This document shows, one piece after another, positions 1-7,943 of a stretch of DNA of 64,000 nt. The stretch lies in assembly GCF_900107755.1 (NCBI RefSeq), contig NZ_FNQR01000020.1, positions 1-64,000 of the forward strand, read 5' to 3'. The position numbers and the translations under genes are program-made. The notes under the pieces are model-generated. The model had not been told where the DNA came from. It searched no databases and worked only from the letters and a program-made list of their open reading frames with translations. Each line of letters begins with the position of its first letter. Within the stretch, counting starts at the first letter, position 1. The stretch comes from Thalassobacillus cyri (GTDB lineage Bacteria > Bacillota > Bacilli > Bacillales > Halobacillaceae).

Positions 1-92
1 GATCCCTCAGAGACGATGAGGTAGATAGGTCCGAGGTGGAAGCGTGGTGACACGTGGAGCTGACGGATACTAATCGATCGAGGACTTAACTA
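1..92 (+). rRNA. 23S rRNA, 3' end (partial)
   Basis: The first bases match the conserved 3' terminus of Bacillus 23S rRNA, ending near GAGGACTTAAC. The rest of the gene lies before the window. The 3' edge is judged by eye and may be off by a few bases. Confidence 0.93.
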
Positions 93-213
93 ATATAATT
101 CGTGAACGACGTTAGTCGTTGAATGTTGCTTATCTAGTTTTGAGGGTTTATAAAAAAACTCTTGCATTTTTAGCGGAAAGTTAATATAATTAATCTTGTC
201 GCTAATAAAAAAG

Positions 214-329
214 GTTTGGTGGCGAAAGCGGAGAGGTCACACCTGTTCCCATGCCGAACACAGCAGTTAAGCTCTCCAGCGCCGATGGTAGTCGGGTTTA
301 TCCCCGTGAGAGTAGGACGCTGCCAAGCC
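214..329 (+). rRNA. rrf: 5S rRNA
   Basis: A sequence of about 116 bases with the standard 5S layout: TTTGGTGGCG at the start pairs with CTGCCAAGCC at the end, and the conserved CCGAACACAGCAGTTAAGC segment lies inside. It sits about 120 bases after the 23S end and leads into a tRNA array, as in many Bacillus rRNA operons. Confidence 0.96.
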
Positions 330-367
330 TGATTTTAATCCATCAATGATCTACACATTCACATTAT

Positions 368-521
368 TCCACCGTAGCGAAGCTAACCTCTTCGAGTAAA
401 CTTCGAAGTAAGCTTTGCAAGGAGTTCAACACTGTTTATGTAGCCAGAAAGTTGAACTAAAGGGTTGAACGACGAGCATATAACTTAGGTTGAAGTTCAA
501 TGATACACACTTTCACATTAT
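368..521 (+). repeat. Partial tandem copy of the tRNA-Asn 5' end plus about 140-base unit
   Basis: Bases 368-378 repeat the first 11 bases of tRNA-Asn (TCCACCGTAGC), and about 30 bases upstream of both copies are also alike, so the unit period is 154 bases. After the tRNA fragment the sequence departs into a strong hairpin (377-418; GCGAAGCT against AAGCTTTGC, with an inner TTCGA/TTCGAAG stem) and a second one with arms GTTCAAC and GTTGAAC. Short strings (GCGAAGC, CGAGTAAACT, ATATAACTT..TTGAA) recur in similar order in the 157-base repeats before tRNA-Gly at 42488. Seen directly; the relationship is inference. Confidence 0.7.
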
Positions 522-596
522 TCCACCGTAGCTCAGTGGTAGAGCAATCGGCTGTTAACCGATCGGTCGTAGGTTCGAATCCTACCGGTGGAGCCA
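522..596 (+). tRNA. tRNA-Asn(GTT)
   Basis: Full cloverleaf with anticodon loop CTGTTAA and encoded CCA. First tRNA of the array; it follows a partial copy of its own 5' end. Confidence 0.97.
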
Positions 597-597
597 T

Positions 598-690
598 GGA
601 GAGCTGTCCGAGTTGGCCGAAGGAGCACGATTGGAATTCGTGTAGACCGTTACCGCGGTCTCGAGGGTTCGAATCCCTCGCTCTCCGCCA
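598..690 (+). tRNA. tRNA-Ser(GGA)
   Basis: Class II tRNA with a long variable arm, anticodon loop TTGGAAT, encoded CCA. One base after tRNA-Asn. Confidence 0.97.
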
Positions 691-699
691 TATCATATT

Positions 700-774
700 G
701 GCCCGTTGGTCAAGTGGTTAAGACACCGCCCTTTCACGGCGGTAACACGGGTTCGAATCCCGTACGGGTCACCA
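700..774 (+). tRNA. tRNA-Glu(TTC)
   Basis: Cloverleaf with stem CCGCC, loop CTTTCAC and stem GGCGG, giving anticodon TTC; CCA encoded. Confidence 0.96.
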
Positions 775-782
775 CTTACATA

Positions 783-858
783 GGAGGATTAGCTCAGCTG
801 GGAGAGCACTTGCCTTACAAGCAAGGGGTCGCAGGTTCGAACCCTGCATCCTCCACCA
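783..858 (+). tRNA. tRNA-Val(TAC)
   Basis: Cloverleaf with anticodon loop CTTACAA and encoded CCA. Confidence 0.97.
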
Positions 859-909
859 TTTCATTCACATTTCTAAGTCAATATCGTAAGATATAATGTC
901 TTACATTAT

Positions 910-986
<77 letters not shown>

Positions 987-1065
987 AATTATTTTTCATT
1001 TGCATCGTCGATCAATCATCATTGCCAGTGAAAGATAGTAGTGCTGTAATGTGCAACCAATTTAT

Positions 1066-1142
1066 GGTCCGGTAGTTCAGTTGGTTAGAATGCCTGCCTG
1101 TCACGCAGGAGGTCGCGGGTTCGAGTCCCGTCCGGACCGCCA
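1066..1142 (+). tRNA. tRNA-Asp(GTC)
   Basis: Cloverleaf with anticodon loop CTGTCAC and encoded CCA. Confidence 0.97.
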
Positions 1143-1182
1143 TTATTACTTTTACATAGTTTCATAATTCTTTAAATACTTA

Positions 1183-1258
<76 letters not shown>

Positions 1259-1268
1259 TTTCTGATTA

Positions 1269-1344
<76 letters not shown>

Positions 1345-1441
1345 TTAAATAGTTCCCTGACTACATTGAATCATCTTCTAAGATAGGGAACGATAGTAGT
1401 ACTGAAAGTGCACTATTATTGAAAGTTTTCTTCATAACAAT

Positions 1442-1527
1442 GGAGGGATAGCGAAGTTGGCCAAACGCGGCGGACTGTAAATCCGCTCCCATCGGGTTCG
1501 TAGGTTCGAGTCCTACTCCCTCCACCA
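1442..1527 (+). tRNA. tRNA-Tyr(GTA)
   Basis: Class II tRNA with anticodon loop CTGTAAA, long variable arm and encoded CCA. Confidence 0.97.
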
Positions 1528-1532
1528 TATAT

Positions 1533-1606
1533 AGGGGTATAGTTTAATGGTAAAACGAAGGTCTCCAAAACCTTTGATGTGGGTTCGATTCCTACTACCC
1601 CTGCCA
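1533..1606 (+). tRNA. tRNA-Trp(CCA)
   Basis: Anticodon loop CTCCAAA, acceptor AGGGGTA/TACCCCT, CCA encoded. Confidence 0.97.
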
Positions 1607-1610
1607 TTAT

Positions 1611-1687
1611 GGCGGCCGTGGCGAAGGGGTTAACGCACCGGATTGTGGCTCCGGCATTCGTGGGTTCGATTCCCATCGGTCGCCCCA
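1611..1687 (+). tRNA. tRNA-His(GTG)
   Basis: Carries the extra 5' G that pairs with C73, the mark of tRNA-His; anticodon GTG; CCA encoded. Confidence 0.96.
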
Positions 1688-1703
1688 TCATTACTTTGCC
1701 TGT

Positions 1704-1778
1704 TGGCCCATAGCCAAGCGGTAAGGCAGCGGATTTTGATTCCGTCATGCGCTGGTTCGAATCCAGCTGGGCCAGCCA
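1704..1778 (+). tRNA. tRNA-Gln(TTG)
   Basis: Anticodon loop TTTTGAT on CGGA/TCCG, U1-A72 style acceptor end, CCA encoded. Confidence 0.96.
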
Positions 1779-1786
1779 TTTTAATT

Positions 1787-1861
1787 GCGAGAGTAGTTCA
1801 GTGGTAGAACACCACCTTGCCAAGGTGGGGGTCGCGGGTTCGAATCCCGTCTCTCGCTCCA
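1787..1861 (+). tRNA. tRNA-Gly(GCC)
   Basis: Anticodon loop TTGCCAA on stem CCACC/GGTGG; CCA encoded. A second glycine tRNA, with anticodon TCC, lies at 42959. Confidence 0.97.
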
Positions 1862-1885
1862 TATTTAATTTTCAGGGTATCACAA

Positions 1886-1959
<74 letters not shown>

Positions 1960-1969
1960 TAAACAATAT

Positions 1970-2051
1970 GCCGGTGTGGCGGAATTGGCAGACGCGCACG
2001 ACTCAAAATCGTGTTCCTTCGGGAGTGCCGGTTCGACCCCGGCCACCGGTA
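1970..2051 (+). tRNA. tRNA-Leu(CAA), first copy
   Basis: Class II tRNA with anticodon loop CTCAAAA on CACGA/TCGTG. The 3' CCA is not encoded. A decayed relative of this gene lies at 4357. Confidence 0.94.
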
Positions 2052-2154
2052 CTACTTAACAATTTATTTGTTAGAGAATTGACTTCTTTCTTATTGAAAG
2101 GGTCTTTTTTCTTATTATTACACAGTTTTAAGGCCTCGTACTATTTAATACTTT

Positions 2155-2238
2155 GCGGATGTGGCGGAACTGGCAGACGCGCTAGATTCAGGGTCTAGTG
2201 GTGGCAACACCGTGGGGGTTCGAATCCCTTCATCCGCA
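2155..2238 (+). tRNA. tRNA-Leu(CAG)
   Basis: Class II tRNA with anticodon loop TTCAGGG on CTAGA/TCTAG. No encoded CCA. Confidence 0.94.
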
Positions 2239-2248
2239 TCGCCTGGAT

Positions 2249-2340
2249 GGAGAAGTACCCAAGTGGCTGTAAGGGGGCGCACTCGAAATGCGCTAGGGCG
2301 GGTAACCGTCGCGTGAGTTCGAATCTCACCTTCTCCGCCA
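2249..2340 (+). tRNA. tRNA-Ser(CGA)
   Basis: Class II tRNA with anticodon loop CTCGAAA on GCGCA/TGCGC, long variable arm, encoded CCA. Confidence 0.95.
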
Positions 2341-2349
2341 TTTTTATAT

Positions 2350-2431
2350 GCCGGTGTGGTGAAATTGGCAGACGCGCACGACTCAAAATCGTGTTTATCA
2401 CGTAGTGTCGGTTCGAACCCGACCACCGGTA
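2350..2431 (+). tRNA. tRNA-Leu(CAA), second copy
   Basis: Same anticodon as the gene at 1970 but with a different variable arm and T stem, so not a recent exact copy. No encoded CCA. Last gene of the array. Confidence 0.94.
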
Positions 2432-2453
2432 CTGAATATACATAGATAAACTC

Positions 2454-2483
2454 AGAGCTTCTCACCTAGTGAGGAGCTTTTTT
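2454..2483 (+). terminator. Terminator of the rRNA-tRNA array
   Basis: Inverted repeat GAGCTTCTCAC / GTGAGGAGCT with a 3-base loop and a run of six T directly after the last tRNA. Confidence 0.9.
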
Positions 2484-2640
2484 GCATTCTCATAACGTAC
2501 GATTTTTTCTCCTACAATTGTATTCCTCATATCGTATTACCTCCACAGTAGAAAGGGGGTACACACATAGGAAGACGTAACAATTATTTTTCCACCTCAG
2601 AACTATTCAAGCTACACTAAAATTCCCAGACGTGTGAACT

Positions 2641-3225
2641 TGATTTCCAAAATTCAATTGAATTATTCACCAGAGATTGCAAATTGAGAAACCTGAGAGC
2701 ACACAATCAGCTATTACCTTAATGAGTTGAAGGTTTATGAATGGTATATTATTGAGCAAGGAATGGAGACAGCTCTCTCAAGGGTTATTCATCAGGTGCT
2801 TGAAAACACTTTATAATGCACATGAAAGATCTAAGCTTGAAAACTGTTAATAGTGCTATTCGTTCATATTTCAACTTTCTTAATGAAAATAAATACATTC
2901 GCAATAACCCAGTTGAAGGGTTGAAGATATTAAAGGATAGAAAACAAGTAGTGCAAACTTTTTCAGCTGAACAACTAGATAATAAATGAAATTGTAGGAA
3001 TTCAGCTTGAAGACATAAAGCTCAAGGAAGGTATAATTATTATCCGAAATTCCAAAACACATAGGGAGATTATTATGCAAATTCAGAAGACAATGAGGGA
3101 GCAACTTCAAAAATATGTATCAATCATAGGGATTGAGGAGTGTACGAGCTATTTGTCACTATTGATGGCACACCTCTTACACAGAGACAGGTTCAAAATA
3201 GAGTGGCTCATTATGGGGTAAAAAG
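2641..3225 (+). pseudogene. Broken tyrosine recombinase (integrase)
   Basis: Successive frames give an integrase-like N-terminal SAM-like domain (LFTRDCKLRNLRAHTISYY, then LKTVNSAIRSYFNFLNE and NPVEGLKILK), the linker KQVVQTFSAEQL, and a piece of the catalytic domain (EIVGIQLEDIKL, TPLTQRQVQNRVAHYG). At least three frame changes and stop codons (for example TGA at about 2987-2989) interrupt it, and the catalytic C-terminal His and Tyr region is gone. It lies just beyond a tRNA array, a usual integration target. Remnant of an integrated element. Confidence 0.75.
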
Positions 3226-3237
3226 CTCAACTGCTTG

Positions 3238-3407
3238 GAAAGCGCTAGAGCAAAAGGACGAAAAGGCGGAAGATCAAAGAAAGATGATAGACAAACTGAG
3301 AAAGCTTTAAGAATAAAGAGCAATATACGGTTAAGGAAATTGAGGAGATGACTAACGTATCAAAAGCTACATTATATAAAACTCTGAGAAAAAAAATACT
3401 GGAGTAG
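3238..3407 (+). pseudogene. Serine recombinase (resolvase) C-terminal remnant
   Basis: One frame reads SARAKGRKGGRSKKDDRQTE and, after a frameshift, another reads QYTVKEIEEMTNVSKATLYK followed by a stop. This is the hinge and helix-turn-helix tail of Tn3/Pin-type resolvases. The catalytic N-terminal domain is absent: the fragment begins where the decayed tyrosine recombinase stops, so a deletion seems to have joined two dead recombinase genes. Confidence 0.72.
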
Positions 3408-3552
3408 ATAGTAAATAAGCTTCCTTTAGCAGGTAGCTTGTTTTTTATGGGGATGGTTTACAGGTTAGAGGCTAGTGGGTCCCTGTACTGATATTGCCCG
3501 CAAGTAGGAGTTAATTCCAAGTGATTAGCTACTTTCTTTAAAAACACAATAA

Positions 3553-4011
3553 TTATCTAATTTCAGGACAATCTTCTTGTCTTTCGCATAGCCAATCAAT
3601 ATAATGTATAGATGCTAATTTTTTAATACATTGATTTGTAGTGTCGTCTTTATAAGAATAAGCCATAAAGCAAAAAGTACTAGGGCTTTCATAACATCCA
3701 TATAGAAAAATATTCGTTGCACCACAATTAGCAAGTGGGGGTGTACTAATATACAATATCAAAGTATTAATATAATGTAATGTACCATCATTTCGTATTC
3801 TTGAAATTCTTGCACGATATACAGTATCTGCACCACCACGCCCAATATTTCTGGAGTTTACTGTTCCACCAGTATTAGGTGCTAAATCCTGTATCCTTGT
3901 GCCACCTTGTATATCACCAGTCCATATAATACGTAGTGATTTATCCAGTCTATTATTAACATTAAAATAACAGTAATTCAGACTCGGGTCTGGATATAGT
4001 AGCATTTTCAT
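3553..4011 (-). CDS. Orphan hypothetical protein, 152 aa
   Basis: I do not recognise the family. The ATG is preceded by a strong ribosome site (AAGGAGG, 7 bases away), which argues for a real gene. The product has no signal peptide or membrane segment, is rich in Asn, Tyr, Ile and Cys (C14 and several near the C-terminus, ending ERQEDCPEIR), and contains a Gly-rich centre (TGDIQGGTRI, NIGRGGAD). It stands alone among recombinase remnants and a broken tRNA, so it is probably cargo of a lost mobile element. No terminator is evident. Confidence 0.5.
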   Translation of the reverse strand: MKMLLYPDPSLNYCYFNVNNRLDKSLRIIWTGDIQGGTRIQDLAPNTGGTVNSRNIGRGGADTVYRARISRIRNDGTLHYINTLILYISTPPLANCGATNIFLYGCYESPSTFCFMAYSYKDDTTNQCIKKLASIHYIDWLCERQEDCPEIR

Positions 4012-4356
4012 TTATTTTCCTCCTTCGTGTTATTCTTAGAGGTAATCAATAAAATATATTCGATAGCAAATAAACTTATGAGTGATAAATAAGAAAAAAC
4101 ACCTATATTATCGGGGTGTAAACCTACAAGATCAAACTCTTACTAACATAAGCCCAGTTGTTAGAACTGGAGTGAGTTTTTTTGTATGTATCTACATGGA
4201 AGAACAAAATTTCACTATCTCCGTTAACATCAAATAACTCAATAATGTTGTTCGCAATCCAAAATTATAATTCAATGAATTTATAGGTATTCAGTAATCG
4301 TATGGACAATTAATAATTAGCATTGATGATACATAGGTTAACCCCTGTTACAACAT
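4012..4356. other. Gene-free AT-rich stretch with two hairpins
   Basis: No supported gene. It holds a short hairpin with arms ACACC/GGGTGT near 4100-4120 and a terminator-like structure at 4134-4183 (outer AAACTC/GAGTTT, inner CCAGTT/AACTGG, then seven T) reading rightward with no gene before it. Probably debris of the lost element that also left the recombinase fragments. Confidence 0.4.
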
Positions 4357-4437
4357 GCCGGTGTGGCGTAATTGGCAGACGCGACGACTCAAAAACGTGT
4401 GAGTTTTTCTCTGCCGGTTAGACCCCGGCCCCCGATA
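4357..4437 (+). pseudogene. Degenerate tRNA-Leu(CAA)
   Basis: Clearly derived from tRNA-Leu(CAA), closer to the copy at 1970 than to that at 2350. Damage: GCGGAATTGG has become GCGTAATTGG, a C is lost before CGACTC, the anticodon stem reads AACG instead of ATCG, the T loop TTCGA is TTAGA, and the acceptor end CACCGGTA is CCCCGATA. The cloverleaf cannot form properly. It lies about 1.9 kb beyond the real array with recombinase remnants between. Confidence 0.82.
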
Positions 4438-4505
4438 TTAGAATCTAGAAGTAAGATTAATCCTCAACAATATTGATGAGATTTTTTAAAATCAAGTTTA
4501 TATAC

Positions 4506-4537
4506 AAAAGGTGCTTGCTAAATTGCAAGCACCTTTT
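4506..4537 (-). terminator. Bidirectional terminator of the reverse-strand operon
   Basis: Perfect hairpin GGTGCTTGC / GCAAGCACC flanked by A and T runs, immediately past the stop codon of the gene at 4538-5104. Confidence 0.85.
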
Positions 4538-5104
4538 TCATAATTTCCATTCGTTTGATTTCCATAGATTCTTTAATAAATCCTCTGACTCACCGGTATT
4601 ACCATTGATCAGGAAAGTTTTTGTGAAGAAATCAGTGTCTACCTCTATTAGCCACAAAGGCAAGTAAACTACCTCTGCTTCTTTTACCTCATATCTTGGT
4701 TTTTTTAACACATAATTTCGATTGATTTGCTTTTCCTGGAGATTTATCAAGTATTTTTCTAGTAGTTCTTGCTTTGTTATTGTAGCATTTTTAACTTTTG
4801 ATGAAGCTACTTCCTGCTGAGTGACAGGAGGCACATTCGGAAATAACCCCCGGTAACCTGAAATGGCATCAACAAAAACCATGTTCGGCTTAATTTTAGG
4901 CGGGAACGGTTTTCTATCAGCAATGACTAGCATCTTCACTATCCACATTGGCTGATAAACTTTTTCGCTTGTTACGATCCCCTTTTTAATTACATTCTCA
5001 TCGAGTTTCTTATTCAGTTTCAACGAAGGCTTCAAGCCTTTATACATATACTTGGGAAGCTCGTGTTCCTGGATAGAATTTTCTCCTAAGATGTTCAGTT
5101 TCAT
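4538..5104 (-). CDS. Hypothetical protein, 188 aa, in symporter operon
   Basis: Family not recognised. A soluble protein without signal peptide; the ends hold aromatic stretches (QPMWIVKMLVI near residue 51 and VVYLPLWLIEVDTDFF near 144) that could pack as two similar beta units. The ATG lies 12 bases after the symporter stop, with ribosome site AGGTG, so it is translated with the transporter. A role tied to the symporter is possible, but nothing in the sequence says which. Confidence 0.75.
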   Translation of the reverse strand: MKLNILGENSIQEHELPKYMYKGLKPSLKLNKKLDENVIKKGIVTSEKVYQPMWIVKMLVIADRKPFPPKIKPNMVFVDAISGYRGLFPNVPPVTQQEVASSKVKNATITKQELLEKYLINLQEKQINRNYVLKKPRYEVKEAEVVYLPLWLIEVDTDFFTKTFLINGNTGESEDLLKNLWKSNEWKL

Positions 5105-5116
5105 TTCTTCACCTGC

Positions 5117-6547
5117 TTATGCTTCCATGTGATAGCTATCTACTTCTTGTTGTATCTTTTCGGATGGTGGGGCTGTCATTAAACTTACTACAATCGTAAG
5201 AATTGCTGAAACAGGGGCAGAGACTAAGTGCTCGGAGACAAGGGCAAACGGTAGTAATGCCATGATGATGAAAACTACCGTTCCTCCAATCATTCCAGCT
5301 AAAGCTCCTGCTGTATTTGTACGCTTCCACCAAAGGCCTAACACTAGTGGGAAACCAAAAGCGGAAAGCATTGCGCCACTTACCCAACCTACCATGACAG
5401 CGATCAATTGAGGAGGATCGATTGCAAAAATAATCCCGACCACACTAGCTAATATCATAACAATTAGCCCAAGACGAGTGACTCTTTTTTCAGATGCTTT
5501 TTTATTAATATGCTCTTTGTAAATATCATGGGCGATTCCTGCAGATACGGCCAGAAGCATCGCGTCTGCTGAAGACATGATTGCGGCTAACAATCCTGCG
5601 AGCATAACTCCGGCAAGTAAGGCAGGCATGTAATGCTCAATTACTGAAATAAAAATCATATCCTGGTTGTCGAGTGATTCTGCAATCCCCAGGCTGGCAC
5701 CTGCCGAAGCAATGACAAATCCGAATAGGAATACGGTAACATACAAAAAACAAGCCCCTAGAGCTGAGCGACGTGCTGTTTTTGCATCACGTGCAGCAAA
5801 GTTCCTCATAACAGCGGACGGTGATACTACTCCGAACCAAAGAAAAGCAACAAATAGGCCGAAGTAAGACATCCATGGCTGAGTGATAGAACCGAATTGA
5901 GGATCGACTGCTAACGCGTCTTGAACAAGCGAACTAACTCCCCCATGATCCATTAGAATAATAATAGCGAGGATGAACATTCCGATGACCATGACAGCAC
6001 CCTGAATCAAGTCCGTGTATGTAATCGCCCACATTCCACCTAGTGCGGCATAAAGTGTGAATCCTAACCCTAATATGATGACAGCAGTTACATAATCAAT
6101 ACCTAACACATAAGAACCAATTAGCCCTGATGCTGTCAACTGGGGGATCATATAGAAAGTCATACTCAGTACGACTAAAATAGCAGAAACGATCTGTACA
6201 GATTTTCCGTACCTGTGTTTGAAAAATTCAGGCAGCGTTTTTACCCCTGTTCTTCTAATTTGTCCAGCGATTAAAAACATCGCAAATGACGGGATAGCTA
6301 CTGCGCCAAAGCCGTAGGCTAATAGAAAAGGAACCCCTAACGCTACACCAGAACCTACAGCCCCCATCAGTGAGCTGGAACTTGCTACCGCTGCAAAAAA
6401 TGCGAATGATCCAACAAAACTATTAATCTGCCCGCCAGCTGTCCAGTAATCACCTTCAGATGAGTGAGCCCGCTTTGCGAACCAAATTCCTATAACAGTC
6501 ATAATGATTAAATAAATAGCTAAAATGATTGTTTCCATTACTTGCAT
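5117..6547 (-). CDS. Sodium/solute symporter (SSS family), 476 aa
   Basis: A multi-pass membrane protein with the length and pattern of the SSS family (PanF/PutP-like): an N-terminal helix, then KRAHSSEGDYWTAGGQINSF, GGMWAITYTDLIQ near residue 170 (the conserved GG..AV..TD.iQ family pattern) and about 13 hydrophobic helices. It should bring in a small carboxylate or amino acid with sodium. It follows the small membrane protein by 14 bases and the cyclodeaminase-like gene upstream, so its substrate is likely to feed that enzyme. Start ATG chosen for ribosome site GGAGTGAG; an in-frame ATG three codons later is possible. Confidence 0.9.
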   Translation of the reverse strand: MQVMETIILAIYLIIMTVIGIWFAKRAHSSEGDYWTAGGQINSFVGSFAFFAAVASSSSLMGAVGSGVALGVPFLLAYGFGAVAIPSFAMFLIAGQIRRTGVKTLPEFFKHRYGKSVQIVSAILVVLSMTFYMIPQLTASGLIGSYVLGIDYVTAVIILGLGFTLYAALGGMWAITYTDLIQGAVMVIGMFILAIIILMDHGGVSSLVQDALAVDPQFGSITQPWMSYFGLFVAFLWFGVVSPSAVMRNFAARDAKTARRSALGACFLYVTVFLFGFVIASAGASLGIAESLDNQDMIFISVIEHYMPALLAGVMLAGLLAAIMSSADAMLLAVSAGIAHDIYKEHINKKASEKRVTRLGLIVMILASVVGIIFAIDPPQLIAVMVGWVSGAMLSAFGFPLVLGLWWKRTNTAGALAGMIGGTVVFIIMALLPFALVSEHLVSAPVSAILTIVVSLMTAPPSEKIQQEVDSYHMEA

Positions 6548-6561
6548 GATTACTCACTCCT

Positions 6562-6786
6562 TTACTGCATTTCTTTCTTTTCCAGTCTCTCCATCCAAAC
6601 GACATAGGTGACTGTTAACGCTAACCATATGAAAAAGCAGACAAACATGGCCCATCCTGCTAAGGAAATTCCACCTACAAAAGTGTCTGCCGGCCACCAT
6701 ATCCAAACGATCAAAGATATGATAGATAAAATAATTACCATGACGATTCCTGGGTCTTTCCACTTTTTCCTTGTCAGTTTTCGCAT
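6562..6786 (-). CDS. Small two-helix membrane protein, 74 aa
   Basis: Charged N-terminus (MRKLTRKKWKD) followed by two hydrophobic helices (about residues 15-33 and 39-63) and a charged tail. Ribosome site AAAGGTGG lies before the ATG. Small partners of this shape are often encoded just before SSS symporters in Bacillaceae; here the symporter follows 14 bases later. It probably helps assemble or regulate the transporter, but that is inference from position. Confidence 0.8.
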   Translation of the reverse strand: MRKLTRKKWKDPGIVMVIILSIISLIVWIWWPADTFVGGISLAGWAMFVCFFIWLALTVTYVVWMERLEKKEMQ

Positions 6787-6801
6787 CGTTCTGCCACCTT
6801 T

Positions 6802-7737
6802 CTATTTGTAATACGTTTCATATACTGATTTGACAGTTACTAAATCAAAAATAGAGGCACCTACAGACTTGAAAATAATCGTTTTATCTGGGGCATCAGA
6901 AGGGTGATGGTTTTCTCGAATTATTTTTTCAAGGTCCCACGTATTCTCTAAATCTTTACGTAACTCCTTAGCTCGAATCATATCCCCTGACTCCCGTAAA
7001 GCACTTAAAGCATCCACATAGATTTCATCGGCATCTCGCAATACCTGATCGGAAAGTTCTTGCATTGCCGGTCGAAAGGAACCTACGCCGACAATTTGCT
7101 TTCCTTTCCATTCGGATGGTTCCAGTTCCGGTAATACCGGCTTAGAAGAGGTGGTGGTCGTAACGATGATATCTGACTTCTTCGCCAGTTCCTCTACGGA
7201 AGACACATAAAAGGTGATGTGCGGAAATGCTTCTTCTGCCTGTTTTTTATAAGCAAGTGCTTTCTCTTCGGTACGGTTAAAGATATGTACTTCTTTAATA
7301 TCCCGTGCTACGAGTCCTGATTGCAAATGACTCCATCCCTGTGTCCCTGTCCCAATGATTCCTAAAGTTTTCGCATCTTTTTTCGCCAAATACTTCATGC
7401 CTAGGCCTCCAAGAGCACCTGTGCGTAACGAAGTAATGGCGATGGCGTCACACATGAATAATGGTTCCATGGTTTTACGATCATATAAAATCATTAACCC
7501 ATGAATCGTGTCTTTGTCCAGGTTCGTGTTATTCGGAGCTACTCCCACTAACTTCGTTGCATAATAATTACCGTAAAACGCTGGCATTAGCAGAGCGGTA
7601 TTGTCTCCATCTTCCATATGCATACGATCAGGCGAAATGTAGTCTCCTTCTTTTTCTTTGTAAAAATTCTCAATAGCTTCCATTGTTTCTTTCATGGAAA
7701 ATTTTTGTTTGATTTCTTCTGCTGAAATAACTTCCAC
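6802..7737 (-). CDS. Ornithine cyclodeaminase/mu-crystallin family enzyme, 311 aa
   Basis: NAD(P)-binding enzyme of the OCD/mu-crystallin family. Visible marks: the substrate-domain ending SLRTGALGGLGMKYLA (residues about 104-119), Rossmann motif GIIGTGTQGWSHLQ (about 126-139), and the family C-terminal pattern FKSVGASIFDLV. Members include ornithine cyclodeaminase, alanine dehydrogenase of archaea, and ketimine or pyrroline-2-carboxylate reductases; length alone cannot choose. First gene of a reverse-strand operon with a sodium symporter, suggesting use of an imported amino or imino acid. The start is GTG, with GGAGA 7 bases upstream. Confidence 0.88.
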   Translation of the reverse strand: MEVISAEEIKQKFSMKETMEAIENFYKEKEGDYISPDRMHMEDGDNTALLMPAFYGNYYATKLVGVAPNNTNLDKDTIHGLMILYDRKTMEPLFMCDAIAITSLRTGALGGLGMKYLAKKDAKTLGIIGTGTQGWSHLQSGLVARDIKEVHIFNRTEEKALAYKKQAEEAFPHITFYVSSVEELAKKSDIIVTTTTSSKPVLPELEPSEWKGKQIVGVGSFRPAMQELSDQVLRDADEIYVDALSALRESGDMIRAKELRKDLENTWDLEKIIRENHHPSDAPDKTIIFKSVGASIFDLVTVKSVYETYYK

Positions 7738-7837
7738 ATGTCATTCTCCTTTCTGTATACTTAAGAATATTACCAAATTATTCTGAAAAATTAAACCAAT
7801 AATAAACCGTTTTCAGCATCTATTTTCATTACAAAAC

Positions 7838-7872
7838 CCAATGCTTTAATCAATCAGGGCATTGGCTTTTTT
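7838..7872 (+). terminator. Terminator-like hairpin without an upstream gene
   Basis: Arms CCAATGC/GCATTGG with a T run after, reading rightward between two divergent genes. No forward gene precedes it, so it may be a relic or insulate the genes at 7944 onwards. The rest of 7738-7943 shows only promoter-like AT-rich sequence. Confidence 0.4.
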
Positions 7873-7943
7873 CTGGTTGTAATCGTATGATTAAGATAAA
7901 GTAAGACAACCTAAACCATATTGGAAGATAAGCGAGTGATGTT

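Noticed and set aside
2880-3110. A 76-codon reverse frame
   Set aside because: It is antisense to the decayed tyrosine recombinase and has no ribosome site.
4473-4667. A 64-codon forward frame
   Set aside because: It spans the terminator and the 3' end of the reverse gene at 4538.
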